Positions 1 to 12,400 of a DNA stretch of 64,000 bases are shown here, in pieces. Position 1 is the stretch's first letter; each line of letters starts with the position of its first letter. Under the pieces are notes generated by a model that did no database searches, was not told where the DNA came from, and saw nothing but the letters and a program-made list of their open reading frames with translations. The DNA is taken from positions 1,240,001 to 1,304,000 of the forward strand of contig CM037472.1 of NCBI GenBank assembly GCA_021014325.1, given 5' to 3'. A program made the translations under genes and the position numbers. Source of the stretch: Plazaster borealis. Lineage: Eukaryota; Echinodermata; Asteroidea; Forcipulatida; Labidiasteridae.

Positions 1-172
1 CATAATGTCCTTTTATGTACAGAAAACGAAATGACTTTTTTGAAGTAGCTTCACAAGAAAAGACATCAGTATTTACTCTACACTATGCTAGTGGAAATTG
101 TAGATTGTGATAAAACAAAAAGCATACTAAATAAAGCTCTCGATTCAGTAATTTCTTAAACCTCAGGCTGTT

Positions 173-391
173 GAGCTCAGCATTCTCTGTGTTCTATTTC
201 TATATTGATATTCTATGTCCACAGCTGACATAGAGGGCACGCACAGCAGACACAGATGACAATTAACTCAGCTTCTCTGTGTTCTATTTCTATATTGATA
301 CTCTATGTCCACAGCTGACATAGAGGGCGTGCACAGCAGACACAGACAACAATCGAGCTCAGCATGCTCTGTGTTCTATTTCTATGATAAT
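173..391 (+). repeat. 90-bp tandem repeat, about 2.4 copies
   Basis: CTCTGTGTTCTATTTCTAT starts at 185, 275 and 367, with GACATAGAGGGC and CACAGCAGACACAGA in each full unit. A single diverged unit sits at 7517-7602 in the same gene. Within the NEMF intron after exon 31. Confidence 0.85.
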
Positions 392-428
392 TACAAAATA
401 GTGTGAATTAAGAGTTTATCAATTTTAC

Positions 429-467
429 CTTCATGAGTTGAGATTGATCCTTCTCTTCGTCTGATGC
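429..467 (-). CDS. NEMF: NEMF exon 31 (residues 1014-1026), last coding exon in window
   Basis: Encodes [13 protein letters not shown] with acceptor GATGCAG and donor GTAAAA, both in phase 0. The acidic linker before NFACT-C is expected here. The downstream exons are outside the window. Confidence 0.72.
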
Positions 468-3400
468 CTGCATCCAAAAATAAATAAAATAAATAAGAAA
501 TCAAAGTATCGATGACCCTAAAGCATAAGTTGCAAATACCAATGTTAATTTAACTTTATACAAAATCTTCCTATATCCAGGAATAATTTCCTGGACAGTT
601 ATTGAAACTTTAGATTTTTACTAAAGCATTTTCACGACCACAATTTTTTTAACCTTAACATTTTCTGCCACGTTAATGCACTAAATTATCAATTTCTTCG
701 CAGTAGCTTGGTGAAAGGAAATTACAGGTTGGCGAGAGGAATAGTTCATCCACACTTGAGTGAAATGTCGTACATTTCTCATGAGTATTTTATTTACAAA
801 ACAAAAACTTAAATCAACAATGAAATAATAAAAATAATAATAATTGTTTTTTATATAGCGCTTTACACACCCGAAGGGCATCTCAAAGCGCTTCCAACAT
901 TATTACCCCTGGTCACTGGGCCATTTATTTCATTCCTTAAACCATCTCAGCTCCCTGGGGAGTATACAGCCTGTGCAACAAATATGAGCTACTAAGCTAA
1001 ATCAATCACAAGAACCATCTCTGCCCTCACAGGTACCCATTTACCCCTGGGTGGAGAGAAGCAATTATAGTTAAGTGTCTTGCTCAGGGACACAAGTGTC
1101 ACGACCAGGACTCGAACCAACACTCTGCTGAACAGAAACACCAGAGCTTGAGTTCGGTGTTCTTATCCGCTCGACCACGACACCCTATGAAAATATTTTA
1201 AAGACGAATTCTCTGTATGCTCACCTCTCCAGTAGCCTCCTCCTTATTCCATGAGTGCTTGAAGGCAACTGGCTGAATCATATCTTCATCTACACCATAA
1301 GAAATAATCCAGGAATTAACAAAGTCTTGTCATAAGTGACTACTTGGCTACAATGATTTACTTACGATCCTTCTCCACTCTTAACAAAATCCAACACCAC
1401 ATGGTGTTTAAAATTCTCCTCCTTACTTTTCAATGTTTACAAGGCACAGCCCCAGTTTATCTCCAGGACCAAGTTCACAAATATGTTCCTTCTAGAAATT
1501 TACGTTCCAAATCAAAGTCCCTTCTTGTCACTTCCACCCCTTTTACAAAATCATACGGAGCTCGGTCATTCCAAGTAGCTGCAGCTGAAAAGTGGAACAT
1601 GAGTTTGTTAAGGAAGCAGTCAGGGTTGAGCAATTCACAACTCGCCTTAAGACACATCTATTCAACGTCTATCAGTAATTGTTCTTCCGTTGGTATTTTA
1701 TTTGTATCTTGTTGTTTTCTTTATTTGCAGTGATATGCGCAATACAAATACAGTTTATTATTTATTATTTACATGTAACTCAACAACTAAGCTGTTGGAC
1801 CCCAGTTATGGTGGTATGCCTGACCCCATGTCAAGCATAATCAGTTTACTAGTGCAGTCCTCAGTCCAACACCATTCAGTAACTCAACACCCAAACTGTT
1901 GGACTGTGATTATGGTGGTGTGCCTGATCCCATGTAAAGCATAATCAGTTTACTAGTGCAGTCCTCAGTCCAACACCATACAGTAACTCAACACCCAAAG
2001 TGTTGGATTCTGATTATGGTGGTATGCCTGATCCCATGTAAAGCATAATCAGTTTACTAGTGCAGTCCGCACTCCAACACAATCAAACAAAACAGTTTGG
2101 ATTTTGAAGGGTTCGGGTTAATCCAATAGTTACAAAATAAAATCATCAGCTGCACTTACATGCAAGTTTCATTCTGATGTTTAATGCAACACAGCTTATT
2201 ATGGCTAATATGAGATAAACATATTTTTTTACACGCCCCCCCCCTCCTACTCCGGAGGTCATCAACCAACATATTCATTCATTTATCATGAGATACAAAA
2301 AAACACATTTATCCACTTGAGGTTAGGGAACATCGCAAAAGTTGGGCAAGGTCTAGATGGAAAGCACCATTGCTGTAGGCATACACCTGCAATCCATTAG
2401 ACTGATGGAGCCTTCTCCTGGAAAGCGCATTGCGCCGAGTTTCGGGAACATTTCTAAACAAGTGAATATTAAGCAAGTTAGCATTTATAATGTTCCGACA
2501 GTCCAGCAGAAGGGTCCATATACGCACGCTGGGATGCTTAACCGATCCAATTAGAACCCTCCTATCATTCAGACTTTCAAGATGTTCTCTTTAAAGGGAT
2601 TGTATACATTTGGTAATTGGAACCCACTATTTGTTTCAATCCTATAAGGTCATAGATATATACCATAAAACTAATCTGTAAAAGATTTCATTTCAAAAGG
2701 TGGTAGCGTTTTTGAGATATTGCCAACAATCTGGAGCGGTTATGTCCACGCAGGAAGAATAATCTGCAATTGGAATACGCAATCTGAGAAACATTACTGT
2801 CAGTAACCCTTCTCAGATTCAAATTTTTGGGGATAAAAAGTTATTTTTTTTCCATAACCACAGTACTTCTAAGTGAAAAGTTTCTCAAAATGCATTATAC
2901 TATCCAAAGCTGCCAAGTAAGTTTTTATTGCCATTAATTTTCAGAGTCATTACCAAACGTATAAAGGCATCGTAAACGTTTGGAAATTGTCAAAGACCAG
3001 TGTTCTCACTTGGTGTATCCCAACATATGCAGAAAATAACAAGCATGTGAAAATTTGGGCTCAATTGGTCATCGAAGTTGCAAGAAAATGATGAAAGAAA
3101 AAACACCCTTGTTGTACAATTGGGTGCTTTCAGATAGGAATAAAAACTTTAGTGAGAAATTACCTCTTTCTCAAAAACTACGTTACTTCAGAGGGAGTCG
3201 TTTCCTACAATGTTTTATACTATCAACAGCTCTCCTTTGCTTGTTACCAAGTAAGTTTTGATGCTAATATTTGTTTTGAGTCATTACCAAACATGTACGG
3301 TGCCTTTAAGCTTCAAGATGTCTAAAAAATAAAGGCATCTAACCTTGTTCCTCCCTGACAGTCATTCCTTGCATCTTTCCCTCCATCTCAACTGCATCTT

Positions 3401-6400
3401 CTCCTGCCGTACTCTCCAAGACATCTCCTCCATCTCGTTGCTGCTGTTTCCCTACTCCTTGTTTCTTCTTCTGTTGATATTTCTGTTTCATCTGTTGATG
3501 CTTTTCCTCAAGGAGTAGTTGCTTTCGAGCTTGCTTGGCTTTTTTCCCTTTCAGTTCTCTAGGAGCTCCTGCTGACTGTTGTAAAAACAGACGAGTTATT
3601 CAATTCAAATCGGAAAACTTTGTGTAGTGCAAAATAATAGTAGTAGCCAAAAGGAAGTTTCTCTGAGAGTTGTTCAACAAAGCAATAAGTTGGAATTATA
3701 ACATTCAACTCAATTCAATTTAATTCATTAAAAACGTCACGTTTAAAATAACATGAAAATTGTTTTCCAGTGTGCATCTTTCAATAAAAACACAAAGAGA
3801 TATTTTGTAAAATAGAAAGAAGCAAATGTATATGTAAAAAATATACAGAAACCAGTGCTATAAAAAGATAACAGGATAAATTACACAGTGACAGAGTATT
3901 GTACAACTATTAAAAATTACAAATGTGACAGCCAACAAATAAAACCATCGAAAGTAAAGAGCAGTTAAAAAAACAAGGACAAAGGAGGGCTACATAAATC
4001 GAGAGTGGATGTCAGCAAACCAAGAAAAAAAGAAGAGGGACAAAAAGCAGGGGATTATTTTTCGAATTTAGAGTTGAAAATGTGGAAAGCATTAGGCAAG
4101 AATGACATTCTGAACAGCCACCCTCCGATGGCCTACCGGTCTGCAGCCAGGAGACCGAAAACACATTTTAGTTAATTACTCATTAAGTTTTTAGCAAAAA
4201 TAGTTGAAACCCTTTAAGTTCTATCCTCAGACAGGCCCGATTGACATAGTCTATGACCCTATAGGCAGTATGACTCATGGGCTCGGAATCTCCAGTTAGA
4301 AAACACTTTCTACATAGACTTGTTCCCCCAAAAATACTGTGGTTATACAGTGAAAACACGTACTAATTAACACACAAAAATTAAAAATTAATATTTGTTC
4401 CCTTTTTTTTCACCCTGTCTCTACAACATCTGGAAAGGTTATTAGCTTTGAAAAAAGTATGAAATCAACATTACAAAGGAGTCATACACGTTTCCCGACA
4501 GTTTACTGGCTGCAGTACCTAATGGCATTCGTGTAAATCTGACAGGGTGGGGCATCACAGGGGTTCTTGGAGGACGAATTTTTTTGATTTGTTGACAACC
4601 ACTGAAGAATGAAGTGGATAGGTCGGATCTTGCATTATGTCTTGAAGCTTAGAGATAATGGCCGATTCAAACATACAATGTAAATCTTTTTAATCCACGC
4701 TAATCGTTTTGGAAGCTACTTTGGTGATACGTTCCAGTATCAGTTTATATGGGATATGTTGTCTATTAGGTGAACTTCTCCACTTTTAACCATCATACTG
4801 TCTGACCATTCAATATCATCCAAACCAAAACATTAATTTTCTTTATCATATTTACATTTTCAGGATGAGGAGTAATCCAGGATATATGAAAATGAACTAT
4901 ATGAAAAGAGAGGAAAGTGCAAGGCACAGCAAAACTGTGTACTGCTTTTTTCCCCATTTTTCATAGCACAGCTGAGAAATCAAAAATGAGGAAATCAGAC
5001 CATGGCCCAATTTTATAGAGCTGCTTTTTAAGCACAAAAAGTAGCTAAGCAAAACAAAATTATGCTTACCAGAATAAGGTTACCAGCCAAACTACAATGT
5101 CACATGTACAATTTGTGACTGGCATCCCGCTCATTTCAACTTAGCAGAAAATTGTTAAGCAATATGTTCTGATTAAGCAGCTCTATGAAATTGGGCCCAG
5201 CTGACGAGTTGAATGTCTGTTAAATAAGTGTCTGTTGTCAAGAGAGTTAGGGTGAGTAAAAATATTTGTCTCTCGGTGAAAACTTACGGCCAAGATTTCC
5301 ATCTTGAGTCTTCTCTCCTCTTCATCTTGATCTTTATATTTCTGTTTAATCTTCTTTAGTTTAGTCTGTTGGATGAAAGACAACATTGCATACAAATAAT
5401 CCACTGTCAATGCAGTACATAAAAAATTAATCGTCTTCTTCACTGCAGAGAAGACTTCAGAATTTCACTTTATGTAGAGCATATGAAAACATGGTTAAAG
5501 AGATTTGTCTTTATATTTAAAACTTAACAATAAATATCTCAATAAATAAAAAGTTGCATCCTCTTAAGGTGATCCCTCTGCTACCGCTTCCCAGGTTGTA
5601 TCGTAAACTTGGGTGTGATCCCTGGCTATACGGCAGTTACAGGTTGAATGGCTTCTGACTGGCACCCCGAACAAAGATATTGACAAAATAGGGAAACAGA
5701 TTAGGGCTAGATGGCTCAGTTGGGAGAGCGGTATCACATTAATCCAGAGGTCACAGGTTCAAGTCCCACTCTCTTATTTTTGTCTTTCTTCAACCCAAAA
5801 TTATTTTAAAAATTACTCAGTCAGTTTCCCTTGTGGTTTATAACTTGATACAATAAATATCTCAACAAACTCATTTAGGGTTTTGTCAACATTTCATTTT
5901 GAAAATGGCATTTAAGAATCAATAATGAGTTAAGGCCCTTGTTGACTCACCTTCTGACCTCGTTTGAGTTGTACAGGTTGTGTTAAAGCTTCAACCTGAC
6001 AGATAAAAGAAAAAACAAGTTTAATTAATGAATTAAGTACATCGGAAATCAAGAACAATTTTAAACATAGAAATATTAGATACAGAGAAATATTAGAAAC
6101 AAAGAAATCTTAGAAACATAGAAATATTAGAAACATCAAATTATTGTGTTGTGGCCGAGTGGTCTAGTGCACCATATTCAAGTTCTGTCGTTCACGGAGT
6201 GTGGGTTCGAATCCCGGCCTGGCAGGTCCTGATGTTTGTGTCCTTGAGCAAGAAACTTGACCATAATTGCTATGTCCTTTGGTTCCCCTTATTTCAGACC
6301 CAGAACCTCCCAGATGTTACAATTTAGGAGGTTTACAGACTCTATGCATCACCAGAAATACAAAACTACAGGTTCGGACACAATGTGGACTATTTAGGTC

Positions 6401-9400
6401 TCCCTTTAGTGACTGCTTTTATTCTTTCAAGAAAATTTAAAGGCTCAAGGATCTTTTGAGAAAATCCTGAAATCAAATAAAAAATTTGAGGAATCACACG
6501 CCTGATAATTTTAACTAAGCTCAGGTAAACACCTTTAAAACTGTTGGTCATTTAGTTGAAGTGGTGTGTCGTGGCCGATCGGTTAAGAGCACCGGACTCA
6601 AGCTCTGGTGTTTCTGATGAGCAGAGTGTGGGTTCGAGTCCCGGTTGTGACACTTGTGTCCTTAAGCGAGATACTTAACCATTATTGCTTCTCTTCGCCC
6701 ATGAGTACAAATGGGTACCGGCGAGAGCTGGGGAAAAACCTGTGATGGACTGGCAGCCTGTCCAGGGGAATATACTTGGTTGTTTAATGCCAAAGAAACC
6801 GGATATAAACACCGGCCTGATGAGCCATATTGGCTCAGGACAGACTTTACTTTACTTCATTCAGTTGAACATCAATCTGATAATAGACGATTACAAGAAT
6901 GAGAAGAGAAGACCTACATTGCCACTTTGAGCCACTGCTTTATCTTCTTGTTCTTCTTCATCATCTTCTGCATCTTCAAGTCTTGGTATTCTTGTCTCGT
7001 CGTCTTCTCTTGGTATTTGTGTCTCCACCATGACGCCATCGCCAATCTTTTTCATATCTCCATCTTCCTTCTTGACATCATCTTCATTGACATTTTCGTT
7101 TTGCTTTTTCATTTGTTTCTTCATTTGTCTGATGGTGAGATCAAAACCTCAAATCGTTTATTTGTTTTTCACACAATGTTTTTGTCAGAGTACACACCGT
7201 AGTGCAATAAGACTCATGAAGGACGAATATCATTTTATAATTTTGAATTTCTTGCATAACATACATAGAGCTCCCTACAAACAAATTTCATTAATGATAC
7301 TTTTCCTTAAGCCGGTTTTCATTGTGTGGTGTATCCCTACGCAAGCAGAAAAACGTTCAGTTATCATGTCATTATGGTTCTTGTCCCTTTTTTAGCAATG
7401 CCTGGTAGAAATATTTCAAACTTCAAAGTGAAAAACTCTGCAGAAAAGGAACATCCTTCCAAGTTAGCCAAAGTATACAATTGCACAAATGCAGCTTCCC
7501 ATTGGTTGATTTTTTGTCACATGGCATTGAGGGCTTGCACAGCAGATACAGACGACAATTGCGCTGTGTTCTATTTCTACGGTGTGTCCAAAGGTTTTAC
7601 CTAACGTTGTTCAAGATACAGCACAAACTCTGTTTATCACATATTCAAATTTCCTTTACCTTTTCTGTTTGGCAGACAAGTACTGTTTTTGATTCTGTAA
7701 ATAAAAATTGAGAGATAAGCTTTATGAGGTTCTACAATACCCATATAAATAATGAGTTATTGCAATTATTAAATTTAAAATATGAACCAACCGTCTCATA
7801 ACATTTATTGTACCGAAGAAGCTTCAATCAATTATTGGTGAGAAATGCAGTGACTCTGGGTTGAACCTTGTATTATCAGTTTGTACCTCGGAAAACCCTG
7901 GGGTTACACAAGATTAAACCCTGGTTTACTGTTTGTTATCTCTACCCGTGAAATGGCACAAATCGTTGTGTGCCTGGAAGAAAGTCGGAATGCTGAACAA
8001 CCTTTTTCCTAGCACAAAGGTACAACTTTTTGCCCAAGAGATGGTCAGAAAAAATAAAATCGCTCTTCTGAAATAAGTAGGGCTAGACTGTTGTTTAATT
8101 AAAGCTAGCATTACTCTCAAGATATGTTTTTCCATTCCCATGTGGAATTTAACTGTCCTGCAATGACATATGAGTGCCAAAAAAATGACAAAACTTTCAC
8201 ACTCAGTTTTCTTGAAACACACTTCTTGGACAGCAATTGGTTACAACCTTTTTCCGGTCACACTTTCGTTGCATCCTTCTTCCGGGGACTCAACGATTCG
8301 GAAATGCAACGATTTTGTTGCTAAGCGACTCTTTCACTGCATTACACACAAAAACTACAGTGATCCAGGTACACCAGGGACCAAGCAGAGATACCTGTAT
8401 TTGCTAAAACACCTACTATGTCTAGTTTAATTTGCATTATTACTCTACCTGTTGTTTGTTAGTCTTGCTAACACCAAGTACTATAGGCTGGTCATCACCA
8501 AGGTAGACCGTCGCCGTCTCCCCTTCATTTGAATGGTAGCTTCCAGAGCTGAGAACACTTGACCCTCGTGACCTCTGTACCTCCGACCTTAGTTAAGATG
8601 GAGAAGAGAAAACCATTAGTAGTGAACAGATACATCCCATGCACAACTCTGTCTGTTATTTTAAGCACAACACTTCTTCACTGTATAAAATGTCTACTTA
8701 CTTAGCTCCTTGTACATGATAAAGTGGAATCGCTGTATCTGGATAGGCAGTCTCATCATCTGAACTACTCTCTACTATTGTTGGTTTATCATCGACTTCA
8801 TCCTGATGTTCTTCATCTTCTTCTGCCTCCTCTATGTCCTCCATCTTCATGGCTAATAAGACACAGGAAGATAACAACACAATGAGGAAAAATATGGTAG
8901 AAATGACACATAGTAATGGGGACAACCAGCTATCGGTTATTATTATACATTTCTGGTAATGAAACCAAGGATGCCTCATAAGTGAACTTAATCACTGTAG
9001 CTCACAAGCCTGAGGAAACCTATAAACAAGGGTGCTTGCTATGTGAGCTAGAAACACATGGGTTAACCCCTACTCTTCCACGATAAGTGTTTTGGGTTCT
9101 TTTACGTGCACTACCAATCCGAGTACGCTTAATGTCTCATCTGAAGGACAAAGCTATTATGGTAAAGTATCTTGCTCAAGAACACAATGTCATGACCAGG
9201 ATTCGAACTCACATTCTGCTGATCAGAAACACCAGACAGGTGGGTCTTGAGAGCTTCTTTAAAGGATACAACAGTCTCTGTGTTTCTAATTGGGACAGAA
9301 AGGCCGTTTCGTAAGTGGGAGGCAGCAATGGAAAAAGTTCTGCCAATGACTTTTGTGTGTGACTAGCTAACCACAAGGGTTATAGCATCAGAACTTCAAA

Positions 9401-12400
9401 GGGAGTAAGAGCAGATTACATAACTATGGTAATAAATCAAAGCAGCTTAAAACCTAGTGGCAAACTGAATAGGACATATTCAATTCATAACCACATAACT
9501 AAATTCCAGTTCAGTCAGTATAAAGGGTCTCAGAGCTGCCAACATTTCAAGGAGATTTTATACAACAATCAGGGAGATTTTCAAATTTGTTCATCAGAAC
9601 ATGGACAGATTGGTTTATTTTCAGGGAACTTTCTGCAGAATCAGGGAGAGTTGGCAGCTCTGGGGTCGATTTCACAAAGAGTTAGGACTCGTCTTATCTC
9701 GAGTTAGGACGAGTAACTCGTCCTAACTCGGGACTCGTCCTAGGAACAATTTCACAAAAGATAGGAAGGGTTGAACGCGTCCTAATTACCTTGGAAACGG
9801 CCCCGAACCCGTCCTAACTTAGGACCGGTACGAGGGTCGTCCTAGCGATCGCGAAAAATTGACAAACTCTCCGTTGTTTTTTTCTTGTTATTAAAGCCAA
9901 ACCTATTGAAAATGAATTTAAAAAATCGAACAGGCAAGCGAATTAAACAAGGTATTGTTTATTAAGCCTTTTTTATTTATTGGAAAACATCAGAAATCAG
10001 ACTGCAAAAAGTTACGAGATTGTCACCGTAGAGCCTAAAAAATAGAATGTACATAGCGAATACGACGGACGGAGGGCAAAATCATCACGTTCACGGCACC
10101 TTCTTTACAGTTTTTTTCGCCCAAATTACATTTTCTCCCTCCTTTTAATCAACAAATATGCACAAACCAGCTTACCTCAGCTCTATATAATCACACACAT
10201 TGATTGTTCACTCATAAAGGCCAAAAATCAACCGTAAACTATCAACATTTTGTCGCCAAAGCGAAAAACAAAATGACGACCGTCTGTGCTGCAGAAGGTT
10301 CAGACGGCCGTTTCATTAACGAAGCAATAAAACAACCAAACAGCCGTGCATACTTTTGGCTGACCAAGAAGGTTCAGACGGCCGTTTCATTAACAAAGCA
10401 ATAAAGCCATCAAAAAACCGTTGCATTAGCATTTTCAGCCTTGTCCGAGAATTATATTGTGGTTTTATATTATTTACGACTCGTCCTGCTTAGGACGGGT
10501 TTTGTGAAATCGATCCTAGGATCGATCTTAGCTAGGATCGATCTTACGGCTGGGACTCGTCCTAAGTCCTAGGATCGATCCTAAGTTAGGATGGGTTTTG
10601 TGAAATCGACCCCTGGTGTCTTCCGTGGGTGCCTTCAGTAATCAGTTACTCACCCGGTTCTTCTTGTGTCTTCTCATCCTCACTGTCATCATCACTTCCA
10701 TCTTGAAGAGTTATTTCTTCATCATCCACTGAGTTATCAACCTAAGATAACCAAGAAATTTCATTACAAGTTTTTCATTTTAAACATGTCTTTGATCTTA
10801 AAACAGACCCAATTATTTCCCTCTTTTTTGGGGGGAAGGGGAGGGAGTGGCAATTAGGCCATATCCAAATTGGCGGTTACAGCTAAGGCTATGACTGTTG
10901 CTATGTGTGTTGCTAAGGATGTCTTATACTTCAATGCATGATGATGCGGAATCTAGCCATAGCCGTAGCCGTAGCTGTAGCCGCTAATTCGGACACGGCT
11001 TTACTCTCCAAATCAACCTGAAAATAAAATTAATAGACGACTTGACTAATTGCAAACTCCATGTAGGATTCATATGAATAGAATCCAGCATGGATGATCT
11101 ACTTACCGTTGACCTTTCATCAGCCATTGACATCTCGTCCTCATCTAGGGTTCGTATTCTCCTCTCGTTCTTGTGTCTCCATAAACTAGAATCATCCAAC
11201 TACAAATGACATCATCACAATATGTTAATCTATGACATCATCACAATCTGTTACTCTATGACATCATCATAATCTGTTACGCTATGACATCATCACAATC
11301 TGTTACTCTATGACATCATCATAATCTGTTACTCTATGACATCAGCATAATCTGTTACTCTATGACATCATCAAAATCTGTAACTCTATGACATCATCAC
11401 AATCTGTTAATCTATGACATCATCACAATCTCTATGACATCAACTCTACATAGCATTATATGACATCGTCACTATACGATAATCTATGAAAATATTGCTA
11501 TTATGCCAATCAATGACACCATATAAGTCTTTATAAATCTAATACTTCGACATCATTACTGCTTGTTCATCAACTACATCATCACTATGTCCTTAACGGA
11601 TTTCAAGATATCATATATTGGTTTCCGATTTAAATGTAAACAAAAGTCCAACTGTCATATTTTTTCTTTAAATTTCAATAAAATCTTTTTTTTAAATCCA
11701 TTTTACTTGTATCAGCAGTAACATTATTATTACCCCAGATTTACACAAGACACTATCTATAGATGTTACTACCTTGAACAAGAATCCAAAGCCCATCATC
11801 AGCTGAGCTGGAGGAAGGTAATTCTTCTTCCCTGAAAGAAACAAAAAAGTGAACAGCATCAACCTTACATGTTCCAATCAACAACAAGAGAACGATTTCA
11901 ACCAGAAAAAAATAACTTGGGAAGTTCATGAGTTTAGGTCTGATAAACTGGGCATTTATTGGGAAGTACACAAAAAATTATTTTGCTAAGAAAAAAGAAG
12001 ATAGCTGGGCATGTTTCTAATATTTTCATAATTATTATTTAGTACTTTATTAGGACAAAATCCTATCATGAAAAATCTTAAGCCTTTGAATGTCCGACTA
12101 ACATACTCAGTTTCCCTTGTGGTTTATTTCTTGTTATTTGAAATAAAAAGTTGCATCCCCTTAAGGTGATCCCTCTGCAGCCCCTTCCCAGGTTGTATGG
12201 TAAACTTGGGTGTGATCCCTGGCTACACAGCAAATACAGGTTGTATGGCTTCTGACTGACACCCCCGAACAAAAATATTGACAAAATAGGGAGACCACCA
12301 ACATAGGGATAGATGTTGCTCAGTTGGTAAAGCACCAGCATGTTAATCCGAAGTTCAAATCACTTTCTAGTCAATTGCTCTTTGTTTTCCCAAAATTGAA

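Noticed and set aside
7084..7128. Internal acceptors for NEMF exon 26 that would match exon 24 without a microexon
   Set aside because: The internal AG sites follow purine-rich sequence with no pyrimidine tract; the 35-nt microexon gives a better fit and a conserved motif.
6891..7202. Plus-strand Phe/Ile/Ser-rich ORFs over 6927-7395
   Set aside because: Antisense shadows of the acidic/basic NEMF exon 26.
11205..11440. CRISPR-like repeat array
   Set aside because: Units are contiguous 26-bp repeats with no unique spacers, in an animal intron: a minisatellite.
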